The position numbers and the translations under genes are program-made. 64,000 nt of DNA from Labia minor. Its lineage: Eukaryota > Arthropoda > Insecta > Dermaptera > Spongiphoridae. The stretch is from positions 31,159,172 to 31,223,171 of the forward strand of contig OY720344.1 of assembly GCA_963082975.1 (NCBI GenBank), written 5' to 3'. The notes beneath the pieces are model-generated. The model did not search any database and was not told the origin of the DNA. It saw nothing but the letters and a program-made list of their open reading frames with translations. Within the stretch, counting starts at the first letter, position 1. Each line of letters opens with the position of its first letter. Positions 1 through 12,800 of this stretch are shown piece by piece.

Positions 1-750
1 TACTGTGATTCACATATTAGTGTAAAGATTTATTAATTTTTATTTATTTTTTAAAATTTTTATAATTTTATAAATTATTTTATAATTTATATAAATAAAT
101 AATTCTAAACTATTAATTGATTTTAGAGTTATTAATTTTTCTTAATTTTATATTAGGATCGTTTTGAATAGTCAATTCATTTGAATATGATCTTCTGCAT
201 GTGTTCAAATATTTTTTTAACTCAATTAATGTGTGAAAGACAAATTTAGAAATATTTACACTTTTTATGTGTTTGAACATTTAGTTCACGCCTTGACTCA
301 CTAATACAATTATCAATCATATGCAGAATAACGTTCTTGAAATATTTTAAAAAATATTTTAATTAAAATGTTATGTTAAGTATACATTAGGACCACAACA
401 TTTTTACATCAGTCTTAATTATTAAAATTATTAATAAAAATTAATTACAAATAATGAATAGAAAAGTTGTAATTTGTCTTTCTGATCTCTAAAATGTCCT
501 AATAAGTTTTTTGAAATTAAAATGCTAAGTGGTTTTTTGAATTGAAGAAACGATCTGTATAGTTGTCATTTTTAGGTAAATGATTGTTCGTAATTAAAGT
601 AATTAATAAGAGAAATTAATAAATATCAAAGGATTTTAAAATTATATCTTTTCCATGATTGAAAGTGACTTGGAAAAGAAATTAAATTAATAATTTATGA
701 TTTATGAAGTGAATATAAAATTGTAAGAATATCATTTATATTAGTTATAA
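1..750. other. AT-rich gene-free stretch
   Basis: Low-complexity AT-rich DNA. I see no exon-like stretch, RNA gene or recognisable element. Confidence 0.5.
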
Positions 751-1262
751 TACGAGCGTAAGTCAATAAGTTCGTTACTTTTTAAATTTCCCATTCTTAA
801 GTGAAATGGCATCACATCTCCTGTCAGGAGGCAACTATCAGATAACCCTGTCAAAATTTGAACCAGCTGGGGCTTTTAGTTTTTGTTTGACATCAATTAA
901 TAGCAGACTACATCGTGGTAAGAGAAGAAAATGGAAAAAAGTGAATTTCTATGAAAAATATCCATGAATTAAGTTTCATCATTCGCCTTAGTCTCCGGAT
1001 CTAGTCCCGAGTGACTATTTCTTGTTTCCAAACCTAAAGAAATGACTCGGCGGAAAAAGATTTGACTCCAACGATGAAATCATCTTGCAAACTAACATGT
1101 TGATATCCTCGACAAAAACCTTATTTTTTGGAAGGAATAAAAAAATTGGAGAAACGTTGGACGAAGTACTCAAAGGAGTCTACGTTGAAAAATAAAATAA
1201 TTTTTTATCCGAAAACCTTTATTTCATTAAAAAAATCACGGATTTATTGACCTGCCTTTGTA
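751..1262 (+). mobile_element. Decayed, internally deleted mariner element
   Basis: Imperfect terminal inverted repeats begin TACGAG at 751 and end at 1262. The right half in plus orientation translates with breaks to the C-terminal part of a mariner transposase: the signature PSDYFLFPNLKK is readable near 1008-1040, followed by LGGKRF-like residues and a terminal VYVEK then stop near 1195. The N-terminal two thirds are missing and stops interrupt the rest, so it is dead. It is the same family as the copy at 9006-9467. Confidence 0.8.
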
Positions 1263-4200
1263 TATTATATACCATATACATGATATGCTAATTTCCAATC
1301 CATAATTCTTCTTCCACCCACATAACAAAATTTATGAGTGCGTAATTTCTTAATGATCTGTAAATATGAAATTAACTATTTATTTTTTGTTGGATATATG
1401 TGTTCCGTATAATTTAAAAATACAAGACAACAACTTCTAAATTACAATTCTCAAAATTCAAGAAATTAAAAGTAAACAATTAATCTATGACAAATATTAC
1501 CCAAATTTATCTAATTTTCCTTTATTTATTCTAATTTAGTCCTTTAAACTTTAAAGGATTAAATCAGGGTTACACAAACTTTCTAATTCCAAGGTCCCCT
1601 GTTGAACAAATATTTTTTCGAGGGTCCCTCCCTTATCAAACTAGCCATTTAAAACCAATCATGAAACTGATTATTAAAAATTAAAAAAAAAACGTTTTAA
1701 AAAAATTAATTTCAATGAAAATGAAAGTTTCTTAACTCGTGGATCCCTGCTAATATCTGGATGCTTTAATTTGTTTTATTATTTAATATTTTGACAAAAC
1801 CATCAATCACTATTGATGCATGACTTGTTGATCTAAATTGTTGTAAAGTATAGACGGCTGATATTAAGTTTAATTAATAAATTTATTTGTTTATTCTAGT
1901 TTATCCCTGAGTGACCTTTACTGAAAATTGGTACAAATATAAAGATATAATAATATATAAATATATGTTTAAATGTACTTATATTAAATTTATTATTTAT
2001 TTATATACCATTATAAAAGTGTTTTCTTAAGTAACTATTATTCAAACTTTTAATTATTAAAAATCAACCAATAATTTGAAACATTATACCTGTTTATTAT
2101 TTATATTATTGAAAATTGTATTTATTTAATATTTTTTAATTGAATTTCTTGAGTTTAAATATTAATTTTAAGAAGTTTCTACATTTATTTTACATTTTGA
2201 ATAAATATTAAATTAAACGAAAATAAATGTTCAGTCAGAATTTTAATTAACAAGAAACGTAAATCATTTTATCAGTGAACTTGCTTTAAAAAAAAGTTTT
2301 TAAGAGGTATTAAAAAGCTGTTTTAACATTATTAGATTATATTAATTTAAATGAAATTTAAAAATAAAAATATTGATCAAGTCCTTAACCAAGAAAAAAT
2401 TGTAATATATGATATGTTACTGATCCCAGAATTGATAAAAAGGCTTAGGTCAAATTTGTATTATTTATTTACTTTGGTTTTTTATAAATATATCTTAAAT
2501 ACTTATAAAAAAATATGTTTTTATTTTTAAATTTCTCTTATGAGATACTGTATGAATATATTCTAAATAGAAATTAATTAAGAGTTAATTATTTAATTTA
2601 TAATCTAAAAGTCCTACAAACCCACCCCTCCTCATTTTGATTTCCTGTAAACAAAAGTTATGAATCATTTGTTTTATGACTTGTTTTAACGGATTTCTAC
2701 CATTTTTCTAATTATAATATAAATAAATCACAGATAATCTCATTAATCCTCCATAAAAAATTTGTTTTGATTTTTCATCTTAATACTGATTATTTATCTA
2801 ATAAATATATATATATTACTTATTTTTTTTTATTGTATTTATCGCTAAAAAATATATTTTTTTTTAGAATGATAAAAAGTACTATGTATATACGTATATA
2901 CATATATGTGAAAAAAAATAATTAACAGTTTTACTTAAAAAAATAAATTTATATTTTATTTTCTAATTACATAAATTAAAATTTAAAAACACATACTATA
3001 AAATATACTTAAAAGATTAAATCAGTGGAGCAATATAATTTATTAAATATATTGTAATTATTTCTTCCTGTTATTTCATAAGAAATTTTCTCTAACACTA
3101 AAATCAAACAAACTTTATAAAAGTTAATCAAAAAATGATTTAAATCAGAATCTGATATTGAATAATTCAATTAAAACTATTTTCAAATATATTTAATTAT
3201 TGAAACACATGATCAAATTCATTTTCTTATTTAAAGAAAATATTAAAGATTTCAGCAAATTGACAGATATTAAATATTCAATAAAATTAATTACTTAATC
3301 TACATAATTTTACTTGTCATCAGTAGTGTAATTTATTAAACGTTGACCTAATTAAATACTAACCCTCCCTTGTATAGAATTTCGTGTAAACAAACAATTC
3401 AAATAGATGCAAGTGAGCCCCTCGTATCGATTGAAAGACCGGACTTTACAAATTAATATCGGTTAAAACCGACAATCTCCAGTTTTAGCAATGAAGGTAG
3501 ATGACTGTCTTAACACCACCAACTTAATAAGATTGGTAACATAATATTTTTCAAGATTCCCACCGTGAACTGAAAATTATTATTCTTAATAGAATTTTCA
3601 CATTTTTTTTTATTTATACTTAATGAAAATTCTTTGTCTGCCAAAATCGTTTAAAAGGATACATAAATAATTGAAAGTGAAGGATTAATTAAGAACTGTT
3701 AAATAATTAACAAACAATTGTTACTTATAATACTAATTAATTATTCCTTGTATTTGTTTTACTAAGTGAATCATAAGAAATATCAACCAGCTTTTAAATA
3801 ATAAATATATAAGTGATAATTGAAGGTTTTAGGAAAAACAAAATTCATATTCATATATTAATTGGCATCATTAATATTTTGATTTTATTACTTTTTTAAT
3901 TCGACTTGAAAAAAACAATAATTTACACTCAAAATTTCTTATTAGACAATTTTTTTAAAATAAGTTTGAATGTTTTTAGTTTACTTAACCAAAGTATTAC
4001 TTTTGGTAATGTTTAATCAAAGACTATATTAAAAAATGTTTTTAATCTCTTTTTGAAACATCCATAAATATCAGCATATGTTAATAAAAATTTCAGGCAT
4101 TTGCATTAAAAAATATTTGAAATAAATCTTTTTGACATTTTTAACTTTAAACAAAAGATTTTGATTTATGAATCAAATATATAATCATTTAAAATTTAAC

Positions 4201-5566
4201 TGAAATATGAACTGATTTCCAAAAAAAAATTATTATGGATGATTTTTTTTTATTTAATTGGAAATTTTTATATACTAACAAATTATATAAGATTGTGTCA
4301 AAGTTCATTCAAATATATGTATAATTAATGCTTATGATTAAAAAATAATCTTTTAATTATATATATAAATAGAATTATAAAAAAAAAACAAGTTCCTTAA
4401 TCCGTGACAATTACAGATATTCATATGAAAGTGGGATAATTTGTTGATTGTATTAAATACGTTACTTCATTAGTCACATTGGAATATCAATTCCCTCCAT
4501 CAAAGGATGATCTTTAATTAAATAAATTCAGAAACTTTAATGAAAAATTCATTTTTAAATTATTCCATCAATTCTTAAAATTAAATTCAGTAAAGCCTTA
4601 AAGAAAAATGAATAGAATGGTTAAAATTTAAGACCCTATCCATTCCCGAGTAACCAACTAACTTAATCCCGTGACTTTGAAAAAATATTTAAGAAAAAGC
4701 GAGGACTTTTCTTTTGATTTCTTTTTTAAAAGAATTTAGTCATATATCTATCGTCACTTATTAAGTAGCTCTATCCTTTAAATAAAAATTCATTATACAA
4801 CTTATTTTAGACATTCAATCTCTTTCATGTTTTTTAATATTATTAAAAATTTTTTTCATTAATATATATCTTTATCATGAAATGAATGATACGTATAGAG
4901 GGCCGTGCCTGACCAGCGTTCATTGCGTGCACCGCACGCAGGCGGCCTAATTAAAAGGCGGCCGAACGTCATATATTTAGAGACGCCAATTATTTTATAA
5001 TCCCAGTCACTTTGGTTTTTGTATTATTTATTTATTTTATATTACACGAACTGAAAATGTATTCGTTCAAATATATTTTATATATATATAATATGACTAC
5101 AATGTTATACGTACTCGTATATCGATACTATGAGAATAATATCTACAACTCATATAAAAACGGTTTTGTATATCGGTCGAGGTCAATATAGTTTATATTA
5201 TAGTATAATAACTTGTTTAATACCCTAGACACACGTTGGAGATTAATGATCATTAATAATTAATTATTAATTAACAAACGAAGAGGAAAAAGCAAAGGAA
5301 TGTATAAGTATGTTGTTATAAAAGATAAATTCTCTTTTATGGAAAATTGAAAAAATCTACGTTAATTTTGAAAACATTTTCAGTCCAATTTAAACATAAT
5401 ACTCGTGTATCAATGCACAATGTAACATTAGTTTTTCAAAATTAAAAATAATTAAAAATTACTTGAGAACTTCAATGGCTCAGTTAATTTTTGATAGTAA
5501 TATCTCATTCTTAGAACTGTACATATATAAGTGAAGGGACAAAATGGATATTTATGAATAAATAAA
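1263..5566. other. AT-rich gene-free stretch with a possible hAT MITE
   Basis: About 4.3 kb, mostly AT-rich. At 1565-1749 a short element may be bounded by CAGGG...CCCTG ends (9 of 11 bases match) with hAT-like text, but a target duplication is unconvincing. At about 3360-3520 and 4895-4970 base composition is more mixed. The latter has GC-rich words (GGCGGCC twice, in direct repeat) but no readable product. No gene is supported. Confidence 0.4.
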
Positions 5567-6668
5567 TACAGTGGTACCTCGACATACGAGCTTAATTCGT
5601 TCCAAGACCTTGCTCGTATCTCAAATTGTTCGTATCTCAAAGCACTTCGCGCCATTAAAACTAATAGAAAAGCTTTTAATCCGTTCAAGTCCCCAAAAAT
5701 CACCTTAGTTTTGTTTTTTGTATGCTATTTTGAATCAAACAAATGTCTTTACGAGAAGGAACATTTATTTAAAAACAACAAAAATAATGGGAACATTTAA
5801 ATAAATAAAAATAAGAAGAATTTAAAAAAAAACTTAAATATCATCGCTTGTCTTTGCTTTTTTCGCCTCCCCTTGCTCATCTTGTTCAGCAAAGCGTTTT
5901 ACAAAATTGTATAAGGAAGTTTGTTTTTTCCTCCCCTTCAGGGTATTGCGAAAATGATTGAGACAGGTTTCGTTAAATAATTCCGAAGCCCGACCAGTTG
6001 CAACCTTTTCGGGGTGGTTTTTATCTACAAATTCAACAATTTTCTCCCACATTCCTAGGATCTCTTTAATTTCTTTTGAGGAGATGACATTTTCTGTTTC
6101 TGGCGCCTCTTCAGAAACTGTGTTTTCTTGGGTCACAACATCATTCTGTGTTTGTAGGTTTTGTAACTCTTCAGTTGCAAGCTCCTCAAAATGTTGCTCG
6201 ACGAGTTCGTTTACATCATTTTCACATCTACTTCTAGACCCAAAGATTTTCCCAAAGAAACAATCTCTTCTATTTCTGACACTTGAGATTCAGATTCTGC
6301 AATGATCCTTTCAGTTACAGCGTCAGGCCATAGCTTTTTCCATGCAGAAATTAATGTTCTTTTTGTGACACCCAGCCAGGCCTGATCAATAATTCTTAGA
6401 CATGTCACTATGTTAAAATGGTCTTTCCAAAATTCTCGAAGGGTCAGGTTTGTACTATCCGTCACTTCAAAGCATTTGCGGAACATGTGCTTTGTGTACA
6501 GCTTCTTAAAATTAGAAATGCGGGGGCAAATTGGTGCCGTGTGCATCGTCACGGGGTGCTCGTATCTCAAATCTTGCTCGTATCTCAAAGCAAAATATCG
6601 GTCGGTTGGCGGGTCGTATCTCAAAACACTCGTATGTTGGGGCACTCGTATGTCGAGGTACCATTGTA
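5567..6668 (-). mobile_element. Tigger/pogo DNA transposon remnant
   Basis: Terminal inverted repeats CAGTGGTACCTCGACATACG (left) and its near-complement ending at 6666, with TA at both outer edges, give a pogo/Tigger-type element of about 1.1 kb. The minus strand encodes the C-terminal half of a TIGD-type transposase in pieces: 6645-6211 (residues such as LREFWKDHFNI and WKKLWPDAV) and 6136-5834 (HFRNTLKGRKKQTSLYNFV). The N-terminal DNA-binding and DDE parts are missing or broken, so it is inactive. Confidence 0.85.
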
Positions 6669-9005
6669 CTTTTTTTTCATATATTATTATTCATTTTATA
6701 TTTAATTCTTTGTTACTATTTATTTATAGGTGTAAGTTTGTATTTCAAAATAAAATATATTTATCTTATTCGGAGATGAGCGATAAGCTCCAATAGAAAT
6801 AATTATTTACCTTGCTGTGCCCCGGCGGAAATGGCTCTAATCTGTTTGAGAGAATCCTTTTGATAGAAGAATTAAATTCAAGTTAATCTGTGAAGGATGA
6901 TGATTGATGGCGTTGATTTATTTAACTTTTAAAGCTCAATAATAAAAATAACATTTTTCCAAAAATTATATTATTTACAACTTTATATAAATAAAATATA
7001 TAAAAAAGGACTAAAAAATGTTAAGAATATTATTTTAATAATAGCTTTAATTTTAAGCATTAAATGTTATTTTTTAGAACTTTGTCTTCGATCATAGAAA
7101 AACATAATTAATATATTTTTTAATTAATCTTAATTCATTGATTTATCATTAATATATTTTTAGTAAAATTTTTTGAGAGATTTTTAGGGTGTAATTGTAA
7201 AAAGAGTACTATTTCATCCTTGTTAAATTATCTTATATAAGAGATGATTAAATGATCCCTCATTTATTAAGGGTGCTTTGATCTGAATTAATTGAAAATG
7301 TTATACCCTCACAATTAGGACAGAATTATAAAGGGCCCCATACAATGGATTGGATTAGAAGTATTGTTATTTTGTTGGTCTTTGGAGAGAGATGGTGAAA
7401 TGATAAATTGTTCGTTATTTCTTTTTTTAATCAAGGGTAATTACAAATTTAAAAAAAAACATTTTAAAAGATTTTCATTTATTTGTCAGTTAAATTTAAT
7501 TTTTATTTCATTAAAATTTCTTTTTTTTAAAAAAACAATCAAATGAAAAAAAATAAGATCACTAAGTTAGATAAAAATCCCATTCGGTCAATATTGTATT
7601 TATTGTTGGTTTTATTTTGTAGCTCATTACCCAAAATTAAATAAAAAATAAGCTGGAGTGTCTCCACTCGACTATCTCGCAATTTGAATTGGATTAAATA
7701 ACATAATATATTATATTTAAATTAAATTTAATTAATTATAAATTATAAATAATAAATATTAAACCAGCGCATGTTTGGTTTTTTATTGATGGCACCATGG
7801 CACGTGTTGGCGCGTGAGATTTGCAGTGTTAAAAAATTAATTCTGGTACTTTCAGCGATTCAATCAAGCTGAAATTCTATATATAGCAGTTTTATACAAT
7901 TATTAATCATGTGAAAAGTTGGCGAGATAGTAAAAAGTTTTCCATTTTATTATTCTCTTTTTTTTATTATCTAAATTTTTTTAGATTAAAAACTAAATAT
8001 GTTAGCTATAAATACAATTTATTTTAATGGAAATAAATGATGTGTTATGGTAAAAAAAGGTGTTTGGTTTTTATTAAAAGAATTTCTGAAAATATCTCGT
8101 CTACATGATAGAAAAAAAAATTGGTTCATTTATTAATTATTATTTATTTTTGTTTTGCAACAAAGAAATTTATATACAATGATTAGATTAATATTTCTGC
8201 TTTTTTTTCCAAAAAATGATCCACCAATATAATTATGTATTTATTTTAAAATTTTAAATAAATCTCTTCAATTTCTGTCAATTATATTATTCATTTAATT
8301 CAATTAATTTAAAGTAAACATATGATATTTTATTACAGGTTATATTTCTAAATATTAATAACATTATAATAATTTCAAATATTTTATATTTATTTAAATT
8401 AAACTTTAATAAAAATGAAGTCATTTGTTTATAGAATCTGTCTTCCAATTAATAAATCTTATTGTTGGAATATTCAAAGAGACTTAATTCGAATTCCTTA
8501 TGAAGTAAATAAGATTAGATACAAAAGCAGATGCCAATCCAAATAGTCTGAATTAAAAAATTACTAATTGGCCAATCTTCTTTTGACCTATATAAGTATA
8601 AAGGACTCAATCATTATTTAATCTAACTTCTTTAACATTATAATCCAACTAATATAATACATATATAAATATATAAATTTAACACTTATTCATCATTTCT
8701 TGCTTTGCAAATTTTGTATTTGATAATTAAAGTTAAAAAAGAAACAAACAAAACTTGGGAATACATCATTAATATATTTAATTCAAAATAATTATATTAT
8801 AATATACAAAATTGCACTAGAAATGAATAAAGAAAACATTGAAAATTTCAATATTATTATTTTTTTTTAAATAAATTAGGATAAAGGTTATTTATATTTT
8901 TTCGTTTTGTTTAATATATGAATATATTAAAAATGTCTAAATGATTTACACAGTTCTATCTAAATGTATTTTTTTAAAATTTTCTACGATTTAAAAAAAA
9001 ATTAA
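6669..9005. other. AT-rich stretch upstream of LGR1, with one small element
   Basis: Apart from the family B element at 7653-7931, I see only AT-rich sequence. No upstream LGR1 exon could be recognised with confidence. Confidence 0.4.
7653..7931. mobile_element. Family B short inverted-repeat element, copy 1
   Basis: Begins CTGGAGTGTCTCCACTCGAC. ACTATCTCGC at 7671-7680 is mirrored by GCGAGATAGT at 7922-7931. It is nearly identical to the outer parts of copy 2 (17935-18540) but lacks that copy's internal ~330 bp. Non-coding. A superfamily cannot be assigned by eye. Confidence 0.65.
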
Positions 9006-9467
9006 TACGAGGGCAGGTCAATAAGTCCGTGACTTTTTGAATGAAACGCAGGTTTTTGGATAAAAAATTATTTTATTTTTCTACGTAGTCTTCTTTTTTA
9101 TCCCTTTCAAAAAATAAGATTTGTCGAGGACATCAAAATAGATTTGTTTGTGAGATGATTCCGCCGAGCCATTTCTTCAGGTTTGGAAACAAGAAATAGT
9201 CACTCGGGGCTAAATCCGGATTATAGGGCGGATGAGGGAGCAATTGGTATCCCAATTCATGGATTTTCATGGAAATTCCCTTCTTTCCATCTTCTTCTTA
9301 AATAACGAGGTAGTCTTAATAGATGCCAAAGAAAAACTAAAAGACCCAGCTGGTTTAAATTTCGACAGGAGTCAGCTGATCATTACCTGCTGACAGGTGA
9401 AGTGTTGTCATTTCTTTTAAGTGACGGAAAATTCAAAAAGTCACGGACTTATTGACCTGTCCTCGTA
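9006..9467 (-). mobile_element. Internally deleted mariner element
   Basis: Near-perfect terminal inverted repeats: TACGAGGGCAGGTCAATAAG at 9006 and its complement ending at 9467. The minus strand between about 9235 and 9070 reads as a mariner transposase C-terminus (HPPYNPDLAPSDYFLFPNL, then KKWLGG, later DYVEK and stop) with a deletion and a premature stop. It lies about 420 bp upstream of the LGR1 start codon. Confidence 0.85.
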
Positions 9468-9890
9468 AAATAATATAATAATAGCCAATAATATAATGGT
9501 AAATTTTATTTCACATTGACATTTAAAGTATTTTTTTATGTTGCCGCGAAATACAATATGTTTATCAAACGCCTCTCAATCAGTAGAATGGAAGCAGTTT
9601 AGGGTTTCAAACCCAGGCTAAAACTCGAAAGCCGTTAAAAAAATGTACATTTCTTATTTTTCATTTTTAGTGTCATTTCTTTTAAACCAAAACCAAACAC
9701 ACTATCATTGAATAGTAATCTAAAACTTTATTTAAGAAAACATTCGTTTAATTTAAAAATAAAATTCCAAAAAATAATTTTCTCTTCTTATCAGTACTTG
9801 TAAAATCATTCTGAAACTGGACATTCATATTTTTTTTCCTTTTAATTTGTTTTTGTGAATTTATTTTTATTTTTATTTTTTTAATTTCAG

Positions 9891-12800
9891 ATGTTGAGAC
9901 GAATGTTGCTATGTAGTCTTCTAATTCTTTTCATGGGAGTTCCCGGTTGTTCAGGGGATTTAGAAACGAATCGATGTCGATGCACGGTCCTTACTCCTGA
10001 AGATCTCGCTGATCTAGAAGAGACACTCAACGAGAACAAAGACAATCTTCATGATTGCACCTGCCGCGGAGATTCTTTTATTGAAATACCATTGAAACCT
10101 CTCTGTCAAGGATTCGTTTCATCATTGTAAGTATATTTTTTCAAATAATACTCTGTTTATTTATTATTTATTTTATTTAACTTGTAATTCTTTTGCGTTC
10201 ATTTGATATTTATTTTTATTGAACTGTAATTAACTTTGGCTATTATATAACTTATAATTGACTTTTTTATTGGTTTTTTAATTATATACCTATGCTTTGT
10301 AGATATTAGATCATCGTTTGCTAAACTTGAATGCATGAACTAGAGTAGAGGAGAGAAGTTTTAAGATATAATACCAACAGAAATCCCTCCATAATATAAA
10401 TATAACTCATAAATCTATTTTTACATATTTTAATATTTTAATGTTGCCATCGATAGATTATAAGAAGGAAAAATTCATAATAAAAATAAATAATTATTCA
10501 ACAACTGATTTTTACCGATCGACGATAGGAAGTGAAGGTATTGTTTTCTAATAATTTTAACTACTAACTCACACAATTAATTAAATGTGCTGCAAACTAA
10601 TTTCCTACTGACATTTGTTGAAGAGATTCTGATGTTGTAAAAATAGAAATGCGCATAAAGCAAAGCAAATACACATAACACATTTTGAAACTTCACCTTT
10701 AATTAAAAATTATTCTTATTAATTTTTATATTTTTAAGTCTAATTTTAGTTATTGTAAAATATAAATGACAGATTATTATTATTATTATTGATAATGTAG
10801 ATTATATTTTTAAAATCCACATTAAATATTTATTTTATAATTTTCAACTTTAAAAATTCTTCTCTCTCGGTTGAATATATATATAAGTTATATTAAATTC
10901 AACTCAAGTCCCTTCCCTCGTGGCTAAATGCCAGGATTATATCGAATATTGTGAATACTGAATAATTATTATGATCCTCTCACTTATATATTATATATAT
11001 ATGTTGAATTATTAACCAATATAAATTGCAACATCCGTCTATTAAATTAATAAAATTGTTCAAAATACTAAAAAATATCACTAATTTATAGAATAATCTT
11101 TGACATATTTTGCAATATAAATTTAATATGATATATTGAAATTGCATATATGAATATTTATTTATTTTATGTGTCTATATGACTAATGATCTTACAATTA
11201 GTGATCTCTGTATAAAAATATTTCAAATTCAATTTTCTAGAATCTTCTATAATAATAAAAGCAAGTGTAATGTGTCTGTTTGTCTGTCTGTTTGTCTGTG
11301 TGTTTGTTTGACCGAGCTCTCCAGGCAAATCTATCGCACGCAGGGACCTGTAATTTTTTACACGGAAGCACAAAGGGGCTGGCCACCAGACCTCGAAGCC
11401 CGATTTTCGATTTTTGAATTAGAAAAATTTTAAAAAAATTATAAAGAATATAATAGTTTAGTTACCATTACCAGTTTAGTTACCATACTAGATCATAGAG
11501 GCGCTGGTGGCGATAATTTGGCCGTAATTTAAATTCTGAGCAATGTGCAGATAAAAATCTTTTTATATATCTATTGATATTTACAATATCTCAATTGATC
11601 TTATTGGCCTTTTAAACTTTGAAAACATTCACATTACGGCTATAATTTAATACTATTAATTTTTAAGATTATGTGAGTAAATTATTTTAATTAAGAAAAT
11701 TTGATCTCATAATTGGATTTTCACGTAAGATTTTAATATATAATATATTTTTTAATATTATTTTTATAGTAGTTTAGTGTTATGCTAATTTTATATTTTA
11801 TTTTTATTTTGTTTACTCTGATTTTTTTTTTAAATAAATTAATAACATTTAAAGTAGCATAAAAATATTAATCGAGGCAGGAAAATTGATGGGGTTTGAA
11901 ATTAATAGTGATAAGACAAAATAATTAGTATCAGAGAGAATAATATTTGCAAAGAATTTAAATCGAGGTTGCAATCGGGAAATTATTATCAAAGGGGATC
12001 AAAATTATTAAATTATAGGTCATAAAATAGAGAAGACTGGGGCCGACAGGGCACATGGCTAGCATGGGAGAGGAAAATATATTGGTGGGAGTTCGATTGG
12101 AAAACGTCCGTTTGGAAGACCAATTGTGAACAGGGTGGACAATGTAGGAAGGAACGTGAGAGAGATAGGATAGGGTAGGAGTTAGATGGTTATAGCTCAG
12201 AATAGGGACACTCGGGGGGGGGTACAGGGGGCGGAGCCCCCGTCTAGGTGTGAAGAGCGCCGAAGGCGCTCTGATCAGCTAGTATATATATAAAATATAT
12301 ATTAATTTAATAAAATATGTATATTTAAAGATTCATAATGTAACTCATTTTTTCTTTTAACACTTTTTAATATTTGTTTCAGAGTATTCGACCATGCGAG
12401 AATCAAGATTTTACCTCGAGACAGTTTACAGGTGTATAAGAACTATTTAAGAGATCTGTAAGTATGAAAATTCCTTTTTCTAAAATATTTACCCTCCTTT
12501 CTTTTAAGCTATAAATTAGTAATTAATATAAATATCAAATTCCACCTAATCATAACTAAAATTCTAATTATAAAGTAAATATTAAAAATAAGAAAGTATT
12601 TATGAAAATATTTTTCAAAAACTTTATTCATTTAAATTAAAATTAGCCAAAGAAATTTAATTAAGAAAACCTAATAATGATTATAATCTATCATATCAGA
12701 AATTATTTATTTATTTATACATTCAAATAATATAATTTCTAAAAACAAATCAAATTTGTTATATGAATCTTTGATAAATTAGAATATGACAAAATAAATT

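Noticed and set aside
5958-6305. Plus-strand ORF across the Tigger remnant
   Set aside because: Antisense to transposase text on the minus strand.
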